Part shown: positions 13,926 through 21,100 of the stretch, one piece after another
Layout: each line of letters starts with the position of its first letter
How positions within the stretch are numbered: position 1 is the first letter of the stretch
Source: Siminovitchia sp047228825
GTDB lineage: Bacteria; Bacillota; Bacilli; Bacillales; Bacillaceae_C
Length of the DNA: 22,495 bases
NCBI RefSeq assembly: GCF_047228825.1
Contig: NZ_JBFEGN010000067.1
Coordinates: forward strand, 1-22,495
Reading direction: 5' to 3'
Translations under genes and position numbers: made by a program
Notes under the pieces: generated by a model
What the model was told of the DNA's origin: nothing
The model's database searches: none
What the model saw: only the letters and a program-made list of their open reading frames with translations

Positions 13926-15089
13926 TTATGTGAGTGCTGCTTTCAATCGGTTCAGGCCTTCCTGGACGATATCCCGCGGGCAAGCAACATTCATGCGCAC
14001 AAATCCTTCTCCGCCCGGGCCATATGCGTCTCCAACATTCAATGCCAGCTTGCCTTTTTCCAAGAGGCGCTTTTTCAATTCCGCATCGGACAATCCCAAT
14101 CTTCGGCAATCAATCCAAACCAAATACGTACCTTCCGGCTCGATGACGGTCAGTTCCGGCAGATTCCTGGTTATTTCTTCCTTGACAAGTTCAATATTGC
14201 CGCGAATATATGCCATTGCCGCGTCGAGCCAGCTTTTACCATGGCGATAAGCAGCTTCCATTGCCACTTGGCCGAACGTATTTAGCATGGAAACCCCATC
14301 CCTGGCCTGGGCGGCGGCCATTTTTTTCCTTAATTCCGCGTTTGGAATGACCATAAAAGAAGCCTGCAATCCTGCCAGATTAAATGTTTTGGATGGGGCC
14401 ATAAACGACAGGGTCATATCCGCTATGGAATGGTCCAGTGCCGCGAGCGGGATATGTTTATACGGTAAAGCTACGAGGTCAGCATGAATTTCATCCGCTG
14501 CCATCAAAACGCCATGCTTTTGGCACAGCCTGGCCATCTCAGAAAGCTCATCCTTTGTCCAAACCCTGCCGGCTGGATTATGCGGGCTGCTGAGTAAAAA
14601 CAGTTTTACTCCCGTCTTTAATTTTTCCTCAAAATCTGCAAAATCAATTTCATACCGGTTATGTTTCAGTAACAATTGCGAATTGCAAACTATCCGGTCA
14701 TTTCTTTCGATCATTTGAAAAAAAGGGGTGTATACAGGTGATTGTAAAAGTACCTTGTCTCCCGGTTCCGTAAATGTTTGAATCGCCATCCGGATGGAAG
14801 GAATGACACCGGGGCTGAATAAGATCCATTCGGGAGAAACGTCCCAGCCGTGTCTGTTCTTCAGCCAATCGATCATTGCTTCGCGTGTACTGTCAGTAGC
14901 AATAGTGTAACCGAAAACCCCATGCTCCACTCTTTTTTTCAGCGCCCCCAACACTGCCTCGGGCGGAGAAAAGTCCATATCCGCCACCCACATCGGGAGC
15001 AAATCATCTTTTCCGAAAACTGCTTTCATCCCGTCCCATTTGAGTGACTGAGTATTTCTGCGGTCTATGTATTTGTCAAAATCAACCAT
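13926..15089 (-). CDS. patB: PatB/MalY-family PLP C-S lyase (cystathionine beta-lyase)
   Basis: A 387-residue fold-type I PLP enzyme that cleaves cystathionine or other cysteine S-conjugates to pyruvate, ammonia and a thiol. It follows the aminotransferase I/II layout: LPMWVADMDF near residue 31, SPGVIPSIR at 92-100, SSPHNPAGRVW at 167-177, AADEIHADL at 197-205, and the PLP lysine Lys234 in APSKTFNLAG. RMNVACPRD, near the C-terminus, holds the substrate-carboxylate arginine. Length and order match B. subtilis PatB. GAGGAG lies 7 bp before the ATG. It lies 68 bp downstream of yugF on the same strand and probably shares its transcript. Confidence 0.92.
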   Translation of the reverse strand: MVDFDKYIDRRNTQSLKWDGMKAVFGKDDLLPMWVADMDFSPPEAVLGALKKRVEHGVFGYTIATDSTREAMIDWLKNRHGWDVSPEWILFSPGVIPSIRMAIQTFTEPGDKVLLQSPVYTPFFQMIERNDRIVCNSQLLLKHNRYEIDFADFEEKLKTGVKLFLLSSPHNPAGRVWTKDELSEMARLCQKHGVLMAADEIHADLVALPYKHIPLAALDHSIADMTLSFMAPSKTFNLAGLQASFMVIPNAELRKKMAAAQARDGVSMLNTFGQVAMEAAYRHGKSWLDAAMAYIRGNIELVKEEITRNLPELTVIEPEGTYLVWIDCRRLGLSDAELKKRLLEKGKLALNVGDAYGPGGEGFVRMNVACPRDIVQEGLNRLKAALT

Positions 15090-15157
15090 AACGGCACTCC
15101 TCTCCTCATTACATTACAGTTTTGCAGCCAGCATTACAATCCATTATAAAAAATATG

Positions 15158-15985
15158 TTAGGTATTTAAAAATTTCCGGATTTGTTCGTACACTTCCTTC
15201 GGCTTTTCTTCCGGCAGCAGATGGCCGGCATTTTTTAACACAACGAGTCTGCTGTTCTGCAAATCTTGCACAAGCCTTTCACCGATTTGAACGGGAACGA
15301 TCCGATCGTGCTCTCCCCAGATTAGCAGGCAGGGAGTCTTGATTTGCCTCAATAATTCCCCGGGAAGATCGCCTTCCCGGTCACGAATCATATGGGCAAG
15401 TGCGGAAAAAATTCTTGTATCTTCAAATTGCTCTCCATATCCGCGGATCATTGCCCCATCGATTAACGATTGGTTGTACACGACGCTTTTTAAGTTTCCG
15501 ACTACACCGGTCTTGCTTAAATAATATTTGATAAAATAAGAAAAGAAAGGAATATAAGAAGCCAGTATATGATGTTTTCGAGCGCGTTTATAATAGCTTG
15601 AGCCGGCCAGCAGGATGCCTCTTTCAATTTTTTCCGGTTCCTGGAGCATGATATTCATCGCAATCTGCCCTCCCATGGAATGCCCGATAAGAGAAAATCT
15701 TTCGATACCGAGGGAGTCTGCCAGTTGAAGTACGGTTTGAGCGATATTTTTATAAGAGTAGATATATTTCCTCGACTTGTCGCTTTTGCCAAACGGGGGC
15801 ATGTCGACCGAAATGACGTGATAATCATCCGTTAAATAGGGGACAAGCATTCTAAAACTAAATGAAGAGGATAAAAAACCGTGCAGCAGAACGATCGCAG
15901 GCTTCTTTTCAAAGCTCTTGTTTTCTTCAAAATAAATCCGGTAGCCGTCAATTTCCGCTGTTTTTCCGATTAAACCCGTTTCCAC
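15158..15985 (-). CDS. yugF: Alpha/beta hydrolase YugF
   Basis: A 275-residue alpha/beta-hydrolase resembling B. subtilis YugF; its substrate is unknown. Counting from the GTG start, the nucleophile is Ser103 in LIGHSMGGQ, with Asp227 (WGEHDRIVP) and His255 (NAGHLLPEEKP) completing the triad. The oxyanion segment is LLHGFLSSS near residue 34. A cap domain spans about 130-195. I chose GTG (15983-15985) because AGGAGG lies about 7 bp before it. An ATG two codons earlier (15989-15991) would leave almost no spacing, but the protein would be nearly the same. It is followed closely by patB. Confidence 0.9.
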   Translation of the reverse strand: METGLIGKTAEIDGYRIYFEENKSFEKKPAIVLLHGFLSSSFSFRMLVPYLTDDYHVISVDMPPFGKSDKSRKYIYSYKNIAQTVLQLADSLGIERFSLIGHSMGGQIAMNIMLQEPEKIERGILLAGSSYYKRARKHHILASYIPFFSYFIKYYLSKTGVVGNLKSVVYNQSLIDGAMIRGYGEQFEDTRIFSALAHMIRDREGDLPGELLRQIKTPCLLIWGEHDRIVPVQIGERLVQDLQNSRLVVLKNAGHLLPEEKPKEVYEQIRKFLNT

Positions 15986-16005
15986 GGACATCCCTCCTTT
16001 TTACT

Positions 16006-16034
16006 TTAAATCACAAATTGATAACTTAAGTCAA
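16006..16034 (-). promoter_or_regulatory. Candidate yugF promoter
   Basis: On the minus strand TTGACT (complement of 16029-16034), a 17-bp spacer and ATTTAA (complement of 16006-16011) are seen. The -35 is good and the -10 weak. It starts immediately after the U-run of the orphan terminator. Confidence 0.45.
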
Positions 16035-16035
16035 T

Positions 16036-16065
16036 AAAAAAATCCGTGGCCTGATACAGGCCACG
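16036..16065 (-). terminator. Orphan minus-strand terminator upstream of yugF
   Basis: A perfect 9-bp GC-rich stem (16045-16053 with 16057-16065, CGTGGCCTG/CAGGCCACG) has a 3-nt loop. It is followed on the minus strand by GATTTTTTT. No minus-strand gene lies between it and rocR, whose transcript ends far upstream. Confidence 0.75.
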
Positions 16066-16282
16066 ACCATCAAAAAAAGGGGGAATACTGGAATGTCTTA
16101 CAATAAAAGTATTTCCAAAAAAATGGTTTTTAAAACTTCCATTTTATTTTTTTATAAAAAGCGGGATCGCTTTCATATATTTCCGGTTCAAAGCAGCATC
16201 TTCTCAAAACAGCGGATTGATTTTAACCCTTTTTCATGTTATTATTACCTATTGCGTTAAGTGAAAAGTTAGGAGTGTTTCC
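16066..16282. other. Intergenic region before yugI
   Basis: AT-rich. It contains the yugI promoter and a 55-codon open frame (16093-16260) that I do not accept as a gene. Nothing else is recognised. Confidence 0.5.
16217..16245 (+). promoter_or_regulatory. Sigma-A promoter of yugI
   Basis: TTGATT (16217-16222), a 17-bp spacer and TATTAT (16240-16245) lie 37 bp before the yugI ATG. Confidence 0.65.
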
Positions 16283-16675
16283 ATGACAACCCAATACAAG
16301 CAAGGCGACATATTGACTGGAAAAGTAACGGGGATCCAGCCATACGGAGCTTTTGTCGCGCTCGATGATGATACCCAGGGCCTCGTACACATTTCCGAAA
16401 TTAAACACGGATTTGTAAGGGATATCCATGATGTTTTGAATATCGGTGAAGAAGTAAAGGTAAAAGTGTTGCAAATCGATGAGGAAAAAGGCAAAGTCAG
16501 CCTTTCCATCCGTGCACTTGAAAAAGAAGAAGCTCCGGAAAAACAAACCAAATCCCGCAGGCGGGAAGGAAGTGTCCAACTGGAGCAAGCAGGCGGAGAT
16601 GGCTTTAATACTTTAAAAGCCAAATTAAAAGAGTGGATAGAGAAGTCTGAAAGGGAGGACTTGATTAAAAAGTAG
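16283..16675 (+). CDS. yugI: S1-domain RNA-binding protein YugI (general stress protein 13)
   Basis: 130 residues. One S1 RNA-binding domain fills about residues 4-74 (GDILTGKVTGIQPYGAFVAL, GLVHISEIKHGFV, GEEVKVKVLQIDEEKGKVSLSI). A basic, glutamine-rich linker and a short helical C-terminus follow. Relatives (B. subtilis YugI, GSP13) associate with ribosomes and RNA and are stress-induced. AGGAG lies 9 bp before the ATG, and a sigma-A promoter is seen at 16217-16245. It is a single-gene unit that ends convergently with rocR. Confidence 0.9.
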   Translation: MTTQYKQGDILTGKVTGIQPYGAFVALDDDTQGLVHISEIKHGFVRDIHDVLNIGEEVKVKVLQIDEEKGKVSLSIRALEKEEAPEKQTKSRRREGSVQLEQAGGDGFNTLKAKLKEWIEKSEREDLIKK

Positions 16676-16734
16676 CATGTAAGAAAAGCGGAAGCCCCTT
16701 CGCCCGAAGGCTTGGCGCTATCCGAGTTTTCTAC

Positions 16735-16779
16735 AACTGAAACCTCTCCCCATTGAAATGGGGAGAGGTTTCAGTTTTT
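16735..16779. terminator. Bidirectional terminator between yugI and rocR
   Basis: A perfect 19-bp stem (16735-16753 with 16758-16776, core CCTCTCCCCAT) has the loop TGAA. TTTTT follows on the plus strand. The rocR stop (16771-16773) lies within the right arm. Confidence 0.9.
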
Positions 16780-18102
16780 ATCCAGAAGGCCGTATTTCCG
16801 AATTCGGTACTGCAAGTTTTGCCTGCTCATTTTTAAGGATTCGGCCGTCTTTGTAATATTATGGTTGTGCAGGTTCAACGCTTTTTGCAAGTAGTAAATT
16901 TCAGCTTCTGTCATATAATCATCAAACGGCTTTAGCTCCCTCCCCCTTTGAATCAGCAGTTCTTCCGCCTTTTCGAACGTCTTTTTCCTGAACAAGGATG
17001 GCATATGGTTTATGTCCAGCCTTTCTGCATCATCGGCATTTCTTACCGCTGATTCAATCACATATTTTAACTCCCTCACATTTCCGGGCCAGTCGTATTG
17101 GGAAAAAAGCCCAAAGACCCCTTCCGAAATCGATTGAACCGAAACGCCAAGCAGCTCATTATATTCTTTAAGAAATTTGGAAGCTAAGAGCGGCACGTCT
17201 TCCAATCTGTTTTTTAAGGCCGGGATAAAAATGGCGTTACCCGCCAATTCATAATAAAGGTTTTTTAATAGCTTTCCGCCTGCAGCCGCATCTATTGGAT
17301 CGAGACAAGTTCCAAAAATCAGGCGCGGCAAGGTTTTATCCTGTAATTGATTTCTTTCACGAATGATATGAAGGAGTCTTTGCTGGAGAGGGACTGAAAA
17401 GGCCGTCAGTTCATCAAAAAAAATGGTTCCGATGCCCGGATCGTCCAATATTCCACGATCGCCATGTGTGCCAAATACAATCTCTTCCAATTGCCCGCTT
17501 TCATAGGAATTGCAGCTTAATAAAAAAAAGGGCTTTCCGGATACTTCACTGTCATGGTGCATGCAATGGGCAAAGGTTTCTTTTCCGGTCCCGGCTTCTC
17601 CGATGATCAGTACGGGGAGCATTGTTCCGGCCATTTTTTTTGCCTGGTGTACCGCATTGGCAAATTCGGGATTTTCCCCTGTCAAGTCCGAAAATGCACA
17701 TCCGGTTTGCATATCTCTTTGGAGGCGGTTTTGCACAACCTGCTCCAGCCTGGTAACATCCTTGACTATCTCTATTGCACCAATGATTTCCCCATTGTAG
17801 AACACAGGATGCGAGTCGTTAATAGTATTAATTTCTTTCCCTTTAATATTGATATATTTTTGCCGCTTGTTGCACTCGGGTTCTTTCGTCCGCAAAACTT
17901 TTAAAAGAGTACTCTCCTCATCATGAAATTGAAAAACATCCATAATGTTTTTATCCAATAAATCTTCCAATTCCATTCCTTCAATTTCTCTCATTTTTCG
18001 ATTATAAATAATCGTTTTTCCTGCGGGATCCACAGCGTGTACGCCTGTATCTATGTATTCCAGAACGGCGTCATATAAATGTAAAAGCAGCTTTTGATCC
18101 AT
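16771..18102 (-). CDS. rocR: RocR-like PAS/AAA+/Fis regulator lacking sigma-54 contact motif
   Basis: 443 residues resembling B. subtilis RocR, the sigma-54 enhancer-binding activator of arginine catabolism. Domains: PAS sensor about 10-118, AAA+ about 140-365, Fis-type HTH about 411-436 (NITKTAESLKMSRQNLQYRI). Walker A GEAGTGKE is at 168-175 and Walker B GTIFFDEL at 225-232. The GAFTGA loop that should lie between them is gone: the sequence reads FGTHGDRGILDDPGIG. The FRxDLYYRL segment with both arginine fingers reads LLKNLYYEL (Leu279, Glu285), and PLRER reads ALKNR. The frame is otherwise intact. I infer that it binds DNA and ligand but no longer remodels sigma-54 polymerase. The ATG at 18100-18102 has AAGGAG upstream; a longer frame to 18177 runs through the promoter. 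It is divergent from rocA. Confidence 0.9.
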   Translation of the reverse strand: MDQKLLLHLYDAVLEYIDTGVHAVDPAGKTIIYNRKMREIEGMELEDLLDKNIMDVFQFHDEESTLLKVLRTKEPECNKRQKYINIKGKEINTINDSHPVFYNGEIIGAIEIVKDVTRLEQVVQNRLQRDMQTGCAFSDLTGENPEFANAVHQAKKMAGTMLPVLIIGEAGTGKETFAHCMHHDSEVSGKPFFLLSCNSYESGQLEEIVFGTHGDRGILDDPGIGTIFFDELTAFSVPLQQRLLHIIRERNQLQDKTLPRLIFGTCLDPIDAAAGGKLLKNLYYELAGNAIFIPALKNRLEDVPLLASKFLKEYNELLGVSVQSISEGVFGLFSQYDWPGNVRELKYVIESAVRNADDAERLDINHMPSLFRKKTFEKAEELLIQRGRELKPFDDYMTEAEIYYLQKALNLHNHNITKTAESLKMSRQNLQYRIRKYGLLDKN

Positions 18103-18149
18103 TGAAAGATTCTCCTTTGATAAAAAATACTTGAATTTTGTTAAAATGT

Positions 18150-18188
18150 TTTGCATTATTATATACAGGAACAACATATTAATGCAAA
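18150..18188. promoter_or_regulatory. rocR/rocA palindrome overlapping two opposed promoters
   Basis: Perfect 9-bp arms TTTGCATTA (18150-18158) and TAATGCAAA (18180-18188) are separated by 21 bp. The right arm contains the -35 TTGCAT of a minus-strand promoter with an 18-bp spacer and TATAAT (complement of 18158-18163), serving rocR. The left arm contains a plus-strand -35 TTGCAT with an 18-bp spacer and the weaker CATATT (18175-18180), possibly serving rocA. Candidate RocR operator. Confidence 0.55.
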
Positions 18189-18256
18189 TTTTTTTTGCGT
18201 TTATAAGTTGCTGTGAAAGGCAAAATAAAAAGAAGGTAAATAAGGGAGGATATGAA

Positions 18257-19801
18257 ATGATTGCTTACAGGCACGAACCATTTACGGACTTTTCAAAAGA
18301 AGAAAACAAAAGAGCGTTTGAAGCGGGGCTGGAGCTGGTGGATAGCTGTCTTGGCCAAGACTACCCCTTGATCATCGGCGGAGAACGTGTCGAGACCGAG
18401 GAGAAAATTATTTCCGTCAATCCGGCGAATAAAGAAGAAGTCGTCGGCCGCGTATCCAAGGCGGACAGGGATCTGGCGGAGCGCGCCATGAACAGTGCCT
18501 TGGAAGCGTTTGAGTCGTGGAAAAAAGTGAAGCCGGAAGTCCGGGCGGACGTCCTTTTTAAGGCTGCGGCCATCATCCGCCGCCGGAAGCACGAATTTTC
18601 CGCCCTTCTCGTAAAAGAAGCCGGAAAACCGTGGAAAGAAGCCGATGCCGATACGGCAGAAGGCATTGACTTCATGGAATATTACGGACGGCAAATGCTG
18701 GAGATCAAGGACGGCAAAAAAGTGGAAAGCCGCCCGGGGGAATATAACCGCTATGATTACATCCCGCTCGGCGTCGGCGTCGTCATTTCCCCGTGGAACT
18801 TTGCGTTTGCGATCATGGCGGGGACAACAGTTGCCTCCATTGTCAGCGGAAATACGGTTCTGTTAAAACCGGCTTCCACTACCCCTGTCGTTGCGGCCAA
18901 GTTTGTGGAAGTGTTGGAGGAAGCGGGCTTGCCAAAAGGCGTGGTCAACTACATCCCGGGAAGCGGCGCGGAAGTGGGCGATTATCTCGTCGACCATCCG
19001 AAAACCCGCTTCATCAGCTTTACGGGTTCACGGGAAGTCGGCACACGGATTTACGAGCGGGCCGCCATCGTCAACAAAGGGCAAATCTGGCTGAAGCGCG
19101 TCATCGCCGAGATGGGCGGAAAGGACACGATTGTGGTCGATAAAGAAGCGGATCTCGAACTGGCTGCCCAGTCGATCGTCCAATCGGCATTCGGCTTTTC
19201 CGGACAAAAGTGTTCTGCCTGCTCCCGAGCCGTTATCGTAGAAGACGTATATGATGAAGTACTTGAGAGGGCCGTGGCGCTCACGAAAGAATTGACAGTC
19301 GGCGACCCGGCAAACCCGGAAAACTTTATGGGGCCGGTGAACGACCAAAACGCGTTCGATAAAATCATGAAATACATTGAAATCGGCAAAACGGAAGGTG
19401 AATTGATGGTTGGCGGTGAAGGCGACGATTCCAAAGGATATTTCATCCAGCCGACAATCTTTGCCGGCCTGGACCCGAAAGCCCGCCTCATGCAGGAAGA
19501 AATCTTCGGGCCGGTCGTGGCTTTTTCCAAAGCGAAAGACTTCACGCATGCCCTGGAAATCGCCAACAACACGGAATACGGACTGACGGGAGCCGTCATT
19601 TCCAACAACCGCAAGCATCTTGAGCAGGCACGTGAAGATTTTCATGTCGGCAATTTGTATTTCAACCGCGGCTGCACGGGAGCGATTGTCGGCTATCAGC
19701 CATTCGGCGGATTCAACCTGTCGGGAACCGACTCGAAAGCGGGCGGCCCGGACTACCTGCTGCTTCACATGCAGGCGAAGACAACGTCAGAGATGCTGTA
19801 A
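18257..19801 (+). CDS. rocA: 1-Pyrroline-5-carboxylate dehydrogenase RocA
   Basis: A 514-residue NAD(P)-dependent aldehyde dehydrogenase that oxidises glutamate semialdehyde/pyrroline-5-carboxylate to glutamate, the shared last step of proline, ornithine and arginine breakdown. Catalytic residues are Asn181 (SPWNF), Glu285 (AEMGGKD) and nucleophile Cys319 (SGQKCSACSR). FTGSREVG marks the cofactor fold, and EEIFGPV, GNLYFNRGCTGAIVG and PFGGF occur in the last third. Length matches B. subtilis RocA. The ATG at 18257 has GGGAGG about 8 bp upstream; the frame from 18131 would include the promoter. Codon use is clearly more GC-rich than in rocD or the dehydrogenase: three 60-base lines counted gave 53, 57 and 63% GC, against 38-45% in its neighbours. 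Confidence 0.95.
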   Translation: MIAYRHEPFTDFSKEENKRAFEAGLELVDSCLGQDYPLIIGGERVETEEKIISVNPANKEEVVGRVSKADRDLAERAMNSALEAFESWKKVKPEVRADVLFKAAAIIRRRKHEFSALLVKEAGKPWKEADADTAEGIDFMEYYGRQMLEIKDGKKVESRPGEYNRYDYIPLGVGVVISPWNFAFAIMAGTTVASIVSGNTVLLKPASTTPVVAAKFVEVLEEAGLPKGVVNYIPGSGAEVGDYLVDHPKTRFISFTGSREVGTRIYERAAIVNKGQIWLKRVIAEMGGKDTIVVDKEADLELAAQSIVQSAFGFSGQKCSACSRAVIVEDVYDEVLERAVALTKELTVGDPANPENFMGPVNDQNAFDKIMKYIEIGKTEGELMVGGEGDDSKGYFIQPTIFAGLDPKARLMQEEIFGPVVAFSKAKDFTHALEIANNTEYGLTGAVISNNRKHLEQAREDFHVGNLYFNRGCTGAIVGYQPFGGFNLSGTDSKAGGPDYLLLHMQAKTTSEML

Positions 19802-19812
19802 GAGCTTTGATG

Positions 19813-19836
19813 GCCCTCACCTTTGAGGGCTTTCTT
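19813..19836 (+). terminator. Terminator of rocA
   Basis: A 7-bp stem GCCCTCA/TGAGGGC (19813-19819 with 19824-19830) has a 4-nt loop and the tail TTTCTTT. Partial read-through into rocD is possible. Confidence 0.7.
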
Positions 19837-19864
19837 TCGAAAAATAAAAAAGGGGGAACATAGA

Positions 19865-21055
19865 ATGTCCAATTCAGCCCACATTATAGAACAAACCGAA
19901 AAATACGGAGCCCGCAACTACCATCCGCTTCCAATTGTCATTTCTGAAGCCGAAGGTGTATGGGTCCGGGACCCGGAAGGAAACCGTTACATGGATATGC
20001 TCAGTGCTTATTCAGCAGTCAATCAAGGCCATCGCCACCCGAAAATCATCCAGGCGCTGAAAGACCAGGCCGACAAAGTAACGTTAACCTCGAGGGCTTT
20101 TCATAATGATCAGCTCGGCCCTTGGTATGAAAAGGTTGCCAAATTGACAAATAAAGAGATGGCCCTCCCGATGAACACGGGCGCCGAAGCCGTTGAAACA
20201 GCGATCAAAGCGGCCCGCCGCTGGGCTTATGATGTAAAAGGGGTTGCCCAAGATAAAGCGGAAATCATTGCATGTGAAGGCAATTTTCACGGCAGGACGA
20301 TGGCTGCCGTTTCACTTTCTTCCGAAAAGGAATACCAACGCGGGTTTGGTCCGCTGCTTCCTGGAATCAAGCTCGTGCCATATGGGGATCTGGATGCCCT
20401 AAAGGAAGCCATTACACCGAATACAGCGGCATTTTTAATTGAACCGATTCAAGGTGAAGCAGGTGTGATCCTTCCGCCTCAAGGATTTTTAAAAGCTGCT
20501 CTCCAAGTATGCAAAGAAAACAACGTCCTCTTTATAGCCGATGAAATTCAAGCCGGGCTCGGCCGCTCGGGCAAAATGTTCGCCTGTGATTGGGACAGTG
20601 TGGAACCCGACATGTATATTTTGGGCAAAGCACTCGGCGGCGGTGTCTTCCCAATCTCTTGTGTCTGTGCAGACAAAGATATTTTGGGCGTGTTCACTCC
20701 CGGTTCACACGGGTCTACGTTTGGAGGAAATCCATTGGCCTGCGCCGTGTCCATCACAGCCCTTGAAGTCTTGGAAGATGAAAATCTTCCTGCGCGTTCA
20801 CTTGAACTTGGGGAGTATTTTATGTCAAAATTGAAAGAGATTGAACACCCGATGATCAAGGAGGTCAGGGGAAAAGGCTTATTTATTGGGGTAGAATTGC
20901 ATGAGGAAGCACGCAAGTATTGTGAATTGCTTAAAGAAGAGGGGCTGCTTTGCAAAGAAACACATGATAATGTGATCCGCTTTGCTCCGCCTCTTGTTAT
21001 TACGCAAGAAGAATTGGATTGGGCGCTGAAACGTATTAAAAAAGTTCTATCATAA
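19865..21055 (+). CDS. rocD: Ornithine aminotransferase RocD
   Basis: A 396-residue class III PLP aminotransferase that transfers the delta-amino group of ornithine to 2-oxoglutarate, giving glutamate semialdehyde for RocA. Motifs: SAYSAVNQGHRHP at about 48-59, MNTGAEAVETAIK at 103-115, EGNFHGRT at 138-145, EPIQGEAGV at 193-201, ADEIQAGLGRSGK at 225-237 with the PLP-contacting Asp226, and the Schiff-base lysine Lys255 in ILGKALGGG. The ATG at 19865 follows AAGGGGG; a frame from 19823 adds 14 residues with no ribosome site. It lies 63 bp after rocA across a terminator and 45 bp before the dehydrogenase, with which it may be co-transcribed. Confidence 0.95.
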   Translation: MSNSAHIIEQTEKYGARNYHPLPIVISEAEGVWVRDPEGNRYMDMLSAYSAVNQGHRHPKIIQALKDQADKVTLTSRAFHNDQLGPWYEKVAKLTNKEMALPMNTGAEAVETAIKAARRWAYDVKGVAQDKAEIIACEGNFHGRTMAAVSLSSEKEYQRGFGPLLPGIKLVPYGDLDALKEAITPNTAAFLIEPIQGEAGVILPPQGFLKAALQVCKENNVLFIADEIQAGLGRSGKMFACDWDSVEPDMYILGKALGGGVFPISCVCADKDILGVFTPGSHGSTFGGNPLACAVSITALEVLEDENLPARSLELGEYFMSKLKEIEHPMIKEVRGKGLFIGVELHEEARKYCELLKEEGLLCKETHDNVIRFAPPLVITQEELDWALKRIKKVLS

Positions 21056-21100
21056 TGGTATAATGTTTTTGATCACAATATAAAGAGGCGAAAAAAAACG

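Noticed and set aside
16093..16260. 55-codon plus-strand open frame with a GGGGG-type ribosome site upstream of yugI
   Set aside because: It overlaps the yugI promoter, is AT-rich with no recognisable features, and its length is within chance; homologues in relatives would be needed.
19028..19768. Long minus-strand open frames within rocA
   Set aside because: They are antisense shadows caused by the GC-rich codon use of rocA.
19802..19864. Sigma-54 (-24/-12) promoter before rocD, from TGGCCCTCACCTTTG
   Set aside because: The GG-to-GC spacing and the -12 GC do not fit, and these bases form the rocA terminator.
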